64,000 nt of DNA from Anastatus disparis (GCA_017163975.1 JAFFSR010000034.1:1-64000), one strand, 5' to 3'; counted from the first letter of the stretch, positions 50,376 through 61,206 are shown. Notes: generated by a model from the letters alone, not told the origin. Numbers and translations are program-made.

Positions 50376-50910
50376 TACATTTTTATAAATAAGTCAAATA
50401 TTTCAAAAGAACGTAATTCATATATAAATTTATATACAATATTTATATAAATTTATATAAGAATTTTTTATCTTCCTTTTGTCACACCAATACTCATACA
50501 TTACTTGACAATTGTATAATAGAAAAATACATCGAATAATTGTATGAAGACATTTAAATAGATTTTAAGATATTTATGTAAATTGATCAATTACTGAAAA
50601 AATTGTTATTACATTCAAATTTTTCTTTTGTTGCTTCTCATACCGATAAGCAACATCTTGAACCCCAAGGTGTTACGTCACGATGTATCTTTTATTTCAA
50701 AATTTGCTATTCTGAAATATACAGTTATTGATCAATCAGATAATTTAACTTAATAAGCATATTGTAAAATTAAGTCATTTTTTCAGAAACAAAAGAAAGT
50801 GCAATATTTATTAATTAACAAAACAAGAACAGTGTGAAGGCTACATGAACCATATTTACCACATCAACCATATTATTCAATAAGAGTCAAAATGGATAAT
50901 AAGCATTGCT
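50376..50910. other. AT-rich spacer
   Basis: No gene seen; flank of the LOA-like element. Confidence 0.5.
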
Positions 50911-50940
50911 CCATTATTATTATTATTATTATTATTATTA
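50911..50940. repeat. (ATT)n tract, 3' tail of the LOA-like element
   Basis: Nine to ten ATT units directly at the 3' boundary; on the element strand this is (AAT)n, the sort of short tandem tail that LOA and I-group elements use instead of poly(A). Confidence 0.8.
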
Positions 50941-50959
50941 AGGATGACGGGTAGGTAGT

Positions 50960-51910
50960 TCTATAAGAATAGAACCACCTAATGCTGCCTAGGCCAAAGG
51001 CCTTTTGCAACCCCATGGTTAGTCCCACCAGCAACCCTCCAACACAACCTTATGGATAGGTTCCGGGCATGTGCTGTTAGACATAAATAGATACGCAATG
51101 TTTCGTGATCTCTTAGTTTAAAGAAATCATATTATTTAAGGGGAGTACCTTGATTTTGTTCATATCAGAGTACTCCATTCCTATGTGTTTCATTCTATTT
51201 GTCACTAGTTCCTCACACTCACAGAGGTTGTGCTGAGCCGTCTCTAAGGCGGCCCCGCACCATCTGCATGTGGGAGAACCAACCACTTTCATGTTTTACA
51301 TGTGGTAATTTAGTTTACCATGCCCTGTCGCTATTTGTGCTACTATGTTTATATCTTCTGTGCTTAGGTTCGGGCCCTGTGTCAACCACGCATGATCGGG
51401 ATCGTCACCCAGCAGAGCTTTAGCTTTTTTGCAGCCTGGTGCATTCCTCCAGGTTGTCCTCTGTTGTGCCTCTCGCCATTGACATATTCTTTCTTTAATT
51501 TGGCTCATCTGGATTCCCAACGCAGGTTTAGAGCCGATAAGTGGTGTTTTTGCAGACAGTTTTGCTAGGTCGTCTGCTACCCTGTTGCCTTTGATTTCCA
51601 CGTGACTGGAAACTCAGTAAAGTTTGAGTTTCCTGCATCTTTCTCCTAAAGTGTTTAGTGAGTTGATGGATTCCTCCACTAGACTGGACTTAGTTTTGTA
51701 GCTTTTTAAGGCCATGAGTGCCCCTTTGTTATCCAAACAGATATTCACTATGTCTTGGCTGTTCGCATCCAGTGCCAGCTGAGCACACATCAGTATGGCC
51801 ACCAGTTCTGCCTGAAAAATTAAAGTCTACTTGCCTAGTGGGATCATAATCCCCTTCCCATGCCTCCTTCGATAGATGCCTGCTCCAGTATCCGTTGCGG
51901 ACTTTGATAT
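50960..51910 (-). pseudogene. LOA-like ORF2: RNase H and C-terminal region
   Basis: Minus-strand pieces 51614-51802 (LVAILMCAQLALDANSQDIV, then ICLDNKGALMAL) and 51296-51601 (SSHVEIKGNRVADDLAKL, then IATGHGKLNYHM) carry RNase H motifs: the acidic D of LDNKGAL and the H-G-N-A-D block. A CRWCGAALETAQHNLCEC zinc motif follows near 51230-51290. At least two stops or shifts, near 51605 and 51815. Confidence 0.8.
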
Positions 51911-51912
51911 AT

Positions 51913-52807
51913 GGGTGATTCTATTCTTACGGGTAATCACATGTAATCGTTTAATAAACTATCAATACAAGGTTCGAATATTATTAACCACAAATTTTTC
52001 ATATACTTCCAGCTTGTAACTTTATGATCCGTTGACTTTTTAATCGCTAATTTCAATGTAGCTTTTGTAGGGACCCTTAGGAAGTATAAAAAGTAATCTC
52101 CCCTGTCTGTAATCATATATTAAATTTTTTTTAACGTTGTAGAGATACAGGATAGATGAATTAATACTTCTGAAAGATCAAAAAATATCTTTTTCCATCC
52201 GTAAATACATTTCAGCAGAATGGTTAAAAAAAATATTTTCTTTGACCCTCTGTTATTATAAAAAAAATGTATATTTTTTCATAGATAAAAAGCAATAATA
52301 ATAAAAAATGTTATATTTGAATCTTATGAAAATATAAGCTATTCTTATCACATGAAAATATTGTTATTATATGTTTATTTCGCTAAAAAATTGCTTTGTT
52401 GATCATAGAATACATTTTTGTTTACGTGTAAACATCATTTCACTTATGAAAGCTAAGTTACCTTTTCTACGATAATTCCCTTGGCTCTAAACAGTTAACT
52501 GTCACAGATGATATAAGTGCATATTCAAATACGTAATAGACGTTGAAGAAAGTAGTAATGTACAACTAAAAAAGTTTGTATAGCAGTGAATGTTGGAGAC
52601 CATTTACTCGGTAAAAATTTCATTCAAATTATCAGGTAATCTCCCCTGGCATATAATTCCCCTGCCTTTTTTTAGATGCACTCACAAAATTCTAATTAAA
52701 TGATAAAGTCAACAATTTTATTCATGAATTTCATACCATGAAGTGTTAATATATTTGTACACTTGAAATTTAATACATATTATACTGCTTATAATTTTTA
52801 TATATTC

Positions 52808-52875
<68 letters not shown>

Positions 52876-53706
52876 GGAGAATTTCCGAGTAAGCACATTT
52901 TCAAATCTTTTTGTAAACAATTACTGTAGTCATATTTACATACTACACTATGTACTACGTATATACTACAAATAAATAAAGCAAAATCGAAGGTTACATC
53001 GTAGTATTCAGAAAATAAAAATATCAGTTTGTCATTAGCCTTGATGAAGAGTTTGTCGTTGATTTCAAAGTAAGTATATAATTATTTGAATTAAAATGAA
53101 AGTCCTTGAAAAATCTGAATTGGAAAATCTATAAATTGATAATATATTATTTTAGATTGTATTGGTAATAAAATGGTTTCTACACGTGGACATGGCGAAC
53201 TTCCTACTACTCCTTTATCATCAAGTACACTTAACTCCACTCCCGTACACAAAAATAATTTTATTATATATTTTGAAAAAGCAAACTTTCTCAAGTATAG
53301 ATATATTTGTTCTTTAACTTTCTTCTAATAATGTTTAAAAATACATATTTTTGCTGTAACTCGTCGTTTTTTATTTTTAAAAATTTATCCATATATGGTA
53401 ATAGCTAATTCTAAAGTATTTCAGATAATTTAGAATCTTTGTTCGACATAAATATTATTAGAAAATAATGTATCAAGTGATGGTAATAAAAAAAGTGATT
53501 CCCCTGGAATAAAAGTAATTCCTGTATATCAGTATATTTTTTATCTATCAGTTTTGCTGGGAATAACCTATGGACAGCTTGGCTACTTAGGGATGTTGTT
53601 CTATTAGATATAACCATAAAAAAATCTGAGTAAAGTTTTTAGAATGAACACCTTTATTTTTTGTTATTTCAAATTTTGAATTCGACCCGTTCGAATAGAA
53701 TCACCC
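51913..53706. mobile_element. Unidentified 1.79-kb element with GGGTGATTCTATTC ends
   Basis: Inverted ends gggtgattctattcttacgggt (left) and gggtgattctattcgaacgggt (right, inward) interrupt the RNase H domain of the LOA-like element. Flanking AT at 51911-51912 and 53707-53708; removing the element and one AT rejoins the RNase H frame, though ATAT is also duplicated. The interior is AT-rich with a (TA)n tract (52819-52870) and five copies of taatyycccctgg-like words. No transposase seen. Confidence 0.8.
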
Positions 53707-53708
53707 AT

Positions 53709-55028
53709 ATCCGTGTACCAGATTTCGCCTGAGTTCGGTATTCTATCATTACCTTTTTCTGACGACCAGTCTTCTCGAGTTGGGAAAATCACCTCGAATT
53801 TATTATCAAAGTGATATTTTTTCACCATCAGATCTGACCTCATCTTTAATAATACATCCTGTTTAAGGCAAGGAGGGTTAGTGTGTTCAGCTCTCCCTGT
53901 CCACATATTGAGAGCAATCAGTCTGCATGCAGACCTTGAAGCAGCCTCTTGTGCATACAGATGTAAGGGTGCCACTCCCATCAAGAATCTCAGGGTTTAT
54001 ATGTGAGCAGTCCTCATTGTCCCTGTCATGGCTCTTAGGACGAGTCCCCTCAGCCTATCTAGGAGCTTCGTTGTTGTTGTTTGGCTGGTGCGTTTCCACT
54101 ATACCGCTGCTGCATAGGTTAGTCTAGGAATGAAAATTGTCCTAAACATCCACAGGATGATTGAGGGCTTAAGCCCCCAATTCCTTCCAATAGTTCTCCT
54201 GCTAAGCCTCAACATATTGGTGAGCTTCCTGCAGTGCTCTTCTACCTGGGATTTTCAGTGTAGCTTGCTGTCCAGTATCACCCCCAAGTATTTGGCCTCG
54301 GATTTTGGTGTTAATACTTGGCCTCCTAGCTTTATTAAGGTTTTATGCAGTTTTCACTTGTACCTCCTCGTAAAGACCACCACCTCTGTTTTGCTAGGGT
54401 TTTAGACAGTTTTTTGGTTTCGCACCAGTTCCAAAGTCTGTCCAGTGCTGCCTGTAATACATCTGCCAGTGGTTCAAGGAAACGCCCTTCCACCACTATC
54501 ATTATATCATCGGCATATCCAATGACATGGCATCCGGGTTCTTTAACACAGGTTAAGGCACCTTCTGCTACTAAGTTCCATTTTAAGAGGGAGTTCACAC
54601 CACCCTGAGAACAGCCATTTGCGACTGTACCTCTGACCGTGGTGTCCCCCCTAGTTACTTCCAATAATCGGTGACTCAGCATATTACGGATCCAGTCGGT
54701 GATTATGGCCGCCACTCCTTCATTCTCGGCTGCTTTGCAAATAGCCTCAGTTGGAGTATTGTTGAAAGCCCCCTCTACATTTAGGAGGGCTCCTATGTTT
54801 CGGTAGAATTGCCTTCTGTGTAAGCGTGTTGTTCTGATGATAGCGGATTCTGCGTGAGAACCGACTCCTTGATGTATTTGTCGATGAGCCTCTCTATTGA
54901 CTTGAGCATAAAGGACATCAGACAAATCGGTCTGAAGTCTTTTGCCGTGGAGTAGCTGCTCCTTCCTGGTTTTGGGATAAACACTACTCTTGAATTCCTC
55001 CAGTTTTCGGGTGTATAGCCCAGCCACA
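53709..55028 (-). pseudogene. LOA-like ORF2: reverse transcriptase core and connection, broken
   Basis: Continues the minus-strand RT from the far side of the BEL insertion. Motifs: RVVFIPKPGRSSYSTAKDFR, then FRPICLMSFMLKSIERLIDK, HAYTEGNSTET, GALLNVEGAFNNT, GCSQGGVNSLLKWNLV, and GYADDIMIVV with YADD at 54506-54517. The thumb and connection follow, and RNase H opens with EIWYTD just before 53709. Frameshifts near 54800 and 54400 and a stop near 53985 split it into pieces (54793-55028, 54335-54800, 53709-53984). Confidence 0.85.
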
Positions 55029-55033
55029 AATAG

Positions 55034-55330
55034 TGTCGCAGTTTCGGGCGCGATCGATCGCGTGCTCGCGTGGAGTGGGGGAGCTCGCGCGCCTTTTTCT
55101 CGTAGGACGCCATTGTTCTCTCCCGTATAAGAGGCCCCGCGTGGATTTCTATCAGTTCAGTTCATCGTGGGCTGGCGAACAGCCAGCACTCAACCATCGG
55201 CGTCCCTTTAATTTCTTATAGTTAACCTTGTATTCTTTTGTTTTGATCGTTTGATAGTTGTGATTACTACTGTTTGAATGTCGGCGTTTGTTTTTGGTCT
55301 TGGTGAAAGGAACGCCTTCTGATTCCAACA
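55034..55330 (+). repeat. BEL/Pao 5' LTR
   Basis: 297 bp, TG...CA. Differs from the 3' LTR at one base (c at 55206, a at 61379). Contains the 14-bp palindrome cgcgatcgatcgcg at 55049-55062. Confidence 0.97.
55126..55162 (+). promoter_or_regulatory. LTR core promoter: TATA-like box and arthropod initiator
   Basis: tataagagg at 55126 lies 26 bases before tcagtt at 55152, with a second tcagtt at 55157. TCAGT is the arthropod initiator consensus and the spacing is normal for TATA to start. The same pair is in the 3' LTR. Confidence 0.65.
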
Positions 55331-55332
55331 AA

Positions 55333-55352
55333 TGGTCCTTCGAGCCGGATTT
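55333..55352 (+). promoter_or_regulatory. Primer-binding site, tRNA-Tyr type
   Basis: tggtccttcgagccgg and the next four bases begin two bases after the LTR. They are complementary to the 3' end of insect tRNA-Tyr including CCA, as I remember that tRNA (its last bases read ccggctcgaagga). Confidence 0.75.
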
Positions 55353-55876
55353 AGCTGAGTGGTAAGATTGACATAATTACAAGGTTTCTTTTTATGAGAG
55401 ATTAAGCATGTGAAAATAACAGGCTCTTACTGCCTCCCACAATACAAAAGTGAAAAAGGCGGGAAAGTGAAAAAGGCGGGAAAGTGAAAAAAGGCGGGAA
55501 AGTGAAAAAAGGCGGGAAAGTGAAAAAGGCTCAAATAGTGAAAAAGGCGGGAAAAGTGAAAAAAAAACCAAGTGAGGTCTAATGCATGACTGAGATAGCG
55601 TGACCTACGCTTGAAACTGAACATGTGAATTTGCGATAACTTTTGTGAACATAAATATACAAATCTCGCTCGACGGCTGAGTTCGAGAGTGAGAACCTTC
55701 GTTGAGAGAGCTAACAAAGGAGAGACCGCCTGAGCGTCGCTCGCGCGAAGTCTGCAAAGGGCGGGAACCTTCATAGGGACAAAGTGCTGAACTGAAAGCG
55801 CACCATTGAAGTCTGGTCATTGGAGACGTCAACTGTTTCATCGTGAACGCCTTGCTGTTTCGACATACGCACAACC
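55353..55876 (+). other. BEL/Pao leader with 17-bp tandem repeat
   Basis: Untranslated leader. 55449-55560 holds six or seven units of gtgaaaaaggcgggaaa with small variations. This purine-rich stretch may be a packaging or translation element; its role is unknown. Confidence 0.75.
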
Positions 55877-57217
55877 ATGGAAGGATTAGCCACCACCCAG
55901 CTGGCTCTCCTAAAGGTGATCCGAAGCTTCACTACCACTGTGACCACACTCCCGGACGATCAGTGGACCATGGGATTGGTACAGATACGACTGGAGCTTC
56001 TGAACTCCTATTGGACCGACTTCCAAGCCAACCATCTGAACCTTCTTCAAGGCAACTTGAGCGACGACGCCGGCTATGACAAGGATGAGGTCTACGCTGA
56101 GATCGAGCATATCTACATTGAATCACAGTCAAAAATGTACAACGTTCGAGAGCGACTGGGTTCGGCATCAACAGGGGCTCGATCCTCATCAAGAGATGAA
56201 CCTCAACCACAATCGGGATCCATCAGCACGCGCCTACCTCGGATGAACGTTCCGACATTCTCAGGACGGAGGCAAGATTGGGAGGTCTTTCGAGACGCTT
56301 TCCGAGCTCTTATTCACGATGATGCGCATCTCAACGATGTGCAAAGGCTCTTCTACCTCAAGTCATACGTGAGTGGTGAAGCGAAGCTTGCAGTGGACTC
56401 CTTACCGATAACTGGGTCGAATTATGCAACGGCATGGGATATGCTCGTGGCCCGATATGAACATCCACGACTTCTCGTCCAGGACCACATCAATGCCCTT
56501 CTTAATCTTCGACCGATAAAGGACGAGAGCGCATCAGAGCTACAACACCTCTGTGATACCCTTGAACGCCATCGTAAACAACTTGAGGCTCTGAAGCGAC
56601 CCGTAACGTACTGGGACGACTGGTTTCTCTCGATCGCTGCGAATTGCATGGATTCGTTGACCCGACGCGCTTGGGAGGAGGAAATGGAAAAGGTGAGCAT
56701 CGACCCTCGTATACAAGTGCAGACGATGCCGACATTCAAGGCCTTGATAGAATTTATGAGCCGCCGAAGTCGGACAATTAGCTCCATGGACAACAATAAG
56801 CACAATCGCGGATTCCACACGAGATCGTCCGCCTCAGCAAATCCACCTCCAGTCAGAACTCATGGATTTCAGTCCCTCGCAATCAAAGAAGGTGAAGACT
56901 GTGGATGTTGTGGAGGGCTGCATTATATTGGACACTGTGAGAAATTCGGTAGACTGGATCCACAACGTCGCCGAGATATCGTTAGCAAGGTAAGGTTGTG
57001 CTTTAATTGCCTGAAAACTAGCCATGTAGCTAGAAACTGTCCGTCTCAACGAAGCTGTTCAATCTGCGGGGCATTACATCATTCGCTCCTACACGAAGAA
57101 AATCGCAAGCGAAGGACCGAGAGAAACACCGATTCAACTCCTTCAAAACGCCTTAAGATTGGGGAATCATTGGAACCTTCAGCAAGCTCCAACCAACAAT
57201 CAGCTGACCGCTCCTGA
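55877..57217 (+). CDS. gag: BEL/Pao gag
   Basis: 446-codon Gag, the capsid/nucleocapsid precursor. ATG at 55877 sits in a strong context (acaaccATGG) and is the first in a long open frame. The middle carries the capsid-like BEL/Pao region (PTFSGRRQDWEVFRDAFRAL, then LFYLKSYVSGEAKLAVDSLP). Near the end are a Cys-rich motif (CGCCGGLHYIGHC) and a zinc knuckle CFNCLKTSHVARNC (about 56999-57040) for RNA binding, then CSICGALHHSLLH. It ends at TGA 57215-57217, which is followed by CTA and by pol in the same frame. Confidence 0.93.
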   Translation: MEGLATTQLALLKVIRSFTTTVTTLPDDQWTMGLVQIRLELLNSYWTDFQANHLNLLQGNLSDDAGYDKDEVYAEIEHIYIESQSKMYNVRERLGSASTGARSSSRDEPQPQSGSISTRLPRMNVPTFSGRRQDWEVFRDAFRALIHDDAHLNDVQRLFYLKSYVSGEAKLAVDSLPITGSNYATAWDMLVARYEHPRLLVQDHINALLNLRPIKDESASELQHLCDTLERHRKQLEALKRPVTYWDDWFLSIAANCMDSLTRRAWEEEMEKVSIDPRIQVQTMPTFKALIEFMSRRSRTISSMDNNKHNRGFHTRSSASANPPPVRTHGFQSLAIKEGEDCGCCGGLHYIGHCEKFGRLDPQRRRDIVSKVRLCFNCLKTSHVARNCPSQRSCSICGALHHSLLHEENRKRRTERNTDSTPSKRLKIGESLEPSASSNQQSADRS

Positions 57218-59185
57218 CTAACCATTCTGCCCACCGCTGTGTTGCAAATAGGCAGTACTCGAGGCCACTTTACTGCAGCTCGGGTCCTGCTCGACTCGTG
57301 CTCCGAGGTAACCCTTACGTCGATGGCATTTGTCCACAAGACGAGGGCCCTCTTGGAGAGATCCAACACGAATTTAAGCGGCATCGGTGGAACGTATCTG
57401 GATCGAGCGCTCTTGAAAACTGAACTTCAATTATCCCTTCCAGGCTTGTCAACTCCTATCCCTTTTGAGGCTTATTGTTTGAGACACCTTGGACTGTCAA
57501 CTCCAACAGTTCCACCGTCACCTACTACCCGTGATCAATGGAAGAATTTGAATCTAGCCGACGAAGGGTTCTACCTACCTGGACCTGTCGACCTACTCAT
57601 TGGCGTCAACTTACTACCGGTGCTTCTGCGTCCCGGCTTGATTCGACAGGCAGATCTCATAGCGCAACAAACGGCAGTGGGATGGACCATCTTTGGGCAA
57701 ACAACTCCAAACTCCGCATCCCCCATCAACTCTCGCCGTGCCCTACTGACTGAAACAGAGCCCTGGTGGCATCGACAACTCATGAATCGAATTCAGCGAT
57801 TTTGGGAAATGGAGAACCTTTCGAGCGTGGCACGGCTTGCACCCGAAGTCCAGCTATGTGAAAAGAGATTCAGTGAGCACCGTCGAACTTCGGAAGGTCG
57901 ATACATCGTGCGATTGCCAACCAGAGGTAACATCACTGAACTTCTCGGTGAGAGCCTTTCCAGTGCCATTGGCTCCCTCCAGGCCTTGCACCGCCGTATG
58001 CAGCGAAATCCCAACTTGGCACGGGCCTACCTGGAATTTATGAGTGAATACAAGCGCCTAGGCCACATGCGTGAACTTAACCATAGGGAAGCAAGCGCAA
58101 GCCTCACCCTCACTCACTACCTTCCTCATCACGGCATCTGGCAGCGAGGGGATCAAGGATCAAAGCTTCGAGTCGTCTTCGATGCCTCGCGCCCGACATC
58201 AACCGGATGCAGTCTCAACGACGCTCTAATGACACGACCCAAACTTCAAACAAATCTTTGGCAAGTGCTAACTCGTTGGCGTCAACATCGATTCGCCTTT
58301 TGCACTGATATTCGTATGATGTACCGTCAAATCCGGATCGATGACCGCGACGTCGACATCCAACGGATCGTCTGGTGCGCCAACGAGCAGGAACCTCTTC
58401 GACACTATCAACTCCTCACGGTAACGTACGGCCAATCATGTGCCCCTTATCTTGCCCTTCGAGTCTTGGAGCAATTATGCATCGACGAAGGAGATGACAA
58501 GCCCGAAGCTGTGATTGCTCTCACTAAAGATCGATACATCGATGATGTATTGACCGGTGCAGACGACCTTGAATCGGCTCTCGGTCTGCGAGATCAGCTG
58601 AGAAGGCTGTTAACCATGGGTGGATTCCAGTTACGGAAATGGATTGCTAACAACTCGAGTTTACTGCAAGATCTCCCTGCTGAGGAGTGTCTGCGCCCTT
58701 CATGGTTCTGGATAAGTGAGGAGGGTCCGGTGAACGAGCTCGGAATTTTGTGGGATCCCACGAATGACAGCTTCCGTCTACTACAACCCACAATAGCCAA
58801 GACACAGAATACAAAAAGAGAAGTTCTTTCAGCGATATCGAGCCTTTTCGACCCGTGTGGATGGCTCGCTCCTGTCACCGTTATTGGCAAGATGGTCATG
58901 CAGGACTTATGGCGAGCCAAACTTGATTGGGATCAAGAACTTCCGTCATCTATGGCTCGACGTTGGAACGATTTCAAGGAAAATTTGAGCCACATCCCTT
59001 CTGTCAACCTCCCCCGCTGGACCCGATACGGCAGCCATCGTCAAGTGCAACTTCATGCATTTTCGGACGCTAGTCGTCGTGTAATGGCCGCAGCCGTATA
59101 TGTCAGAGTCACGAGTGAAGACAACCAAGTGACGACCACCTTGCTCGCTGCGAAAACGAAGTTAAATTCGATCAGAGGTCTTTAG
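57218..59185 (+). CDS. pol: BEL/Pao pol, part 1: protease, reverse transcriptase, start of RNase H
   Basis: In frame with gag. The first ATG is at 57239, but the frame is open from the gag stop. Protease: LLDSCSE at 57290-57307; Cys stands where aspartic proteases have Gly (D-S/T-G). Reverse transcriptase: RVVFDASRPTS, FCTDIRMMYRQI, TVTYGQSCAPYLA and RYIDDVLTG with catalytic YIDD at 58535-58546. RNase H begins at HAFSDASRRVMAAAVYV. An in-frame TAG at 59183-59185 cuts RNase H, and pol continues in the same frame after it. Confidence 0.93.
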   Translation, partial: LTILPTAVLQIGSTRGHFTAARVLLDSCSEVTLTSMAFVHKTRALLERSNTNLSGIGGTYLDRALLKTELQLSLPGLSTPIPFEAYCLRHLGLSTPTVPPSPTTRDQWKNLNLADEGFYLPGPVDLLIGVNLLPVLLRPGLIRQADLIAQQTAVGWTIFGQTTPNSASPINSRRALLTETEPWWHRQLMNRIQRFWEMENLSSVARLAPEVQLCEKRFSEHRRTSEGRYIVRLPTRGNITELLGESLSSAIGSLQALHRRMQRNPNLARAYLEFMSEYKRLGHMRELNHREASASLTLTHYLPHHGIWQRGDQGSKLRVVFDASRPTSTGCSLNDALMTRPKLQTNLWQVLTRWRQHRFAFCTDIRMMYRQIRIDDRDVDIQRIVWCANEQEPLRHYQLLTVTYGQSCAPYLALRVLEQLCIDEGDDKPEAVIALTKDRYIDDVLTGADDLESALGLRDQLRRLLTMGGFQLRKWIANNSSLLQDLPAEECLRPSWFWISEEGPVNELGILWDPTNDSFRLLQPTIAKTQNTKREVLSAISSLFDPCGWLAPVTVIGKMVMQDLWRAKLDWDQELPSSMARRWNDFKENLSHIPSVNLPRWTRYGSHRQVQLHAFSDASRRVMAAAVYVRVTSEDNQVTTTLLAAKTKLNSIRGL

Positions 59186-61144
59186 CCGTCCCTGAAACCC
59201 GAACCAAGGATGACGATTTCTCGGCTAGAGCTTCGTGCCGCCCTACTGGCGTGCAAGCTATTACGTACCATAGCCACCGACCTACAAATCGCTACAGAAA
59301 AGTGTTTCGCATGGAGTGACGCACAAATCGTTCTTCATTGGCTACGATCTAGTGTCCCAGTCGGCAATTCATTGATCGACAATTACGTTGGTCACATTCA
59401 AGAGCTGATGCCGTCCGTCATCTGGAGATACGTGCCCACCCAAATGAACCCAGCTGACATCGCAACCCGTGGTGCTGAGTTGATCACCCTGATCCACGAC
59501 AAATCCTGGTTCAACGGACCGTGCTGGTTACAAGAACCGTCTTCTGGGTGGCCCGCCACTCCCGTCAACCTAGTGTCATCTCACGCTGTACAAACCACAA
59601 TTGATGAGGGCATTCAAGGCCGCCCTTGTTTCAATATGTTGGCCCACTTTTCCAACTTGGACATCCTACTGCGACTATTGGTAAGAATGCGGCGTTGGAC
59701 GAGGTCACGACTACAACGACAGCCAACTACTCATATTATGGCCCCTCTCACCGCTGAAGAATTGAAGGATGCCTTCTACGCGTGTGTGGCCTTGAGTCAG
59801 CGCCAGCACTTTGCGGCTGAGCTGGCCAGGCTTCGAGCAAAGGATGGCAATCTGTCATGTCGGAGCCCCCTCAAAGGCCTCGATGTCTTCATCGATACGA
59901 AAGGCATCTTACGGGTTAGAGGCCGACTTCAGCACTCGTCTCTCCCATACGATGCCCGACATCCACCAATTTTATCAGGTGCTTGCCCACTCGCCGCTTT
60001 AGTCATTTCCTGGGCCCACCATCGCGCTCTTCATGGAGGATTCCGCTCCACTTACGTGCACGTCGTTCGCCGGGCTTGGATTGTGGGTGGTAAACGGCGA
60101 ATCCGAGCCCACATTCATCACTGCGTGATTTGTGCTCGAGCTCGAGCTCAACCGATGGAACAGGCGATGGCGCCTTTACCACCGGAGCGAGTAACTTCCA
60201 TTCAGGCGTTCGCCCGCACTGGCCTTGACTACGCGGGACCCTTTCGACTACATGCTGCCAAAGGCCGCGGATCGCGGACCACCAAAGCGTATGTTGCTGT
60301 GTTTGTGTGTTTTGCCACGAAGGGGTTACATCTCGAAGCCGTGGGTGATCTCACCACCGAGAGCCTACAAGGGGCATTACTACGGTTTTGCGGTAGACGT
60401 GGCAAACCTACAGAACTTTGGAGCGATAATGCCACTCACTTTCATCGCGCTGATTTGGAAATGAGACAGGCCTTGAGAGGTATCAGCTGGGAAACGGTAT
60501 CGTCTTCATTGGCAATGCAAGGCATCACTTGGCGCTTCATTCCTCCAGCCGCGCCCCATTTCGGAGGATTGTGGGAAGCTGGGGTCAAGTCCTTTAAGAC
60601 CCACCTGAAACGCATCGCAGGCCCGAGGAACCTGACTTATAAGGAATTCTCTACGCTGCTTGTGAGCATCGAGACGGTCCTCAACTGCCGCCCTCTTTCA
60701 CCGCTTTCTCATGACTTGGAAGATCTCGACGTCCTCACGCCCGGACACTTGATGATCGGAAGACCGCTGAACGCGATCCCGGAAGCTCCGACGGACGTTG
60801 ACAATCTCGATCGATTAACCCATTGGAAATTGGTGAAGGGTATGCGGAATCAATTCTGGAGTCGATGGAGCTCTGAATATTTAAACACCCTCCAGCAACG
60901 ATCCAAGTGGACTCGGAGACGCCCTAATATTCGGCTGGGTGATTTGGTCATCGTGCTGGATACTTCACTTCTCAGACCTGATGGACGATGGCCTCTTGGT
61001 CGCGTCACTCGGATTCATCAAGGCTCTGACGGACTGGTTCGCTCGGTCACTGTCAAGACCGCTACCAGCGAATTAGTTCGTCCCATCGTCAAGCTGTCAC
61101 TCTTGCCCGTCACCAGCCCCTCCGCTGAAGAAGAAGAATCATGA
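59186..61144 (+). CDS. pol: BEL/Pao pol, part 2: rest of RNase H and integrase
   Basis: Same frame as part 1; the first ATG is at 59210. RNase H resumes at RLELRAALLACKLL and WSDAQIVLHWLRSS. Integrase: His/Cys zinc motif ending HHCVICARARA, then DYAGPF, WSDNATHF with its Asp at 60425-60427, and LWEAGVKSFKTHLKR with the Glu, giving the DDE set. The C-terminal part is typical of BEL (WPLGRVTRIHQGSDGLVRSV). TGA at 61142-61144. If the TAG at 59183 is real and not suppressed, this part is not made. Confidence 0.92.
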   Translation, partial: PSLKPEPRMTISRLELRAALLACKLLRTIATDLQIATEKCFAWSDAQIVLHWLRSSVPVGNSLIDNYVGHIQELMPSVIWRYVPTQMNPADIATRGAELITLIHDKSWFNGPCWLQEPSSGWPATPVNLVSSHAVQTTIDEGIQGRPCFNMLAHFSNLDILLRLLVRMRRWTRSRLQRQPTTHIMAPLTAEELKDAFYACVALSQRQHFAAELARLRAKDGNLSCRSPLKGLDVFIDTKGILRVRGRLQHSSLPYDARHPPILSGACPLAALVISWAHHRALHGGFRSTYVHVVRRAWIVGGKRRIRAHIHHCVICARARAQPMEQAMAPLPPERVTSIQAFARTGLDYAGPFRLHAAKGRGSRTTKAYVAVFVCFATKGLHLEAVGDLTTESLQGALLRFCGRRGKPTELWSDNATHFHRADLEMRQALRGISWETVSSSLAMQGITWRFIPPAAPHFGGLWEAGVKSFKTHLKRIAGPRNLTYKEFSTLLVSIETVLNCRPLSPLSHDLEDLDVLTPGHLMIGRPLNAIPEAPTDVDNLDRLTHWKLVKGMRNQFWSRWSSEYLNTLQQRSKWTRRRPNIRLGDLVIVLDTSLLRPDGRWPLGRVTRIHQGSDGLVRSVTVKTATSELVRPIVKLSLLPVTSPSAEEEES

Positions 61145-61189
61145 ATGGCATCACTTTTGGCGGGCGGCAAGAAGATCATGTCGTTCAAG

Positions 61190-61206
61190 GAACGAGGCGG
61201 GCGGGT
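61190..61206 (+). promoter_or_regulatory. Polypurine tract
   Basis: aaggaacgaggcgggcgg, interrupted by a few pyrimidines, lies immediately before the 3' LTR, where plus-strand DNA synthesis is primed. Confidence 0.6.

Noticed and set aside
55033..55221. 62-codon frame repeated at 61206-61394
   Set aside because: Lies wholly within the two LTRs, over the promoter; its duplication is the LTR pair.
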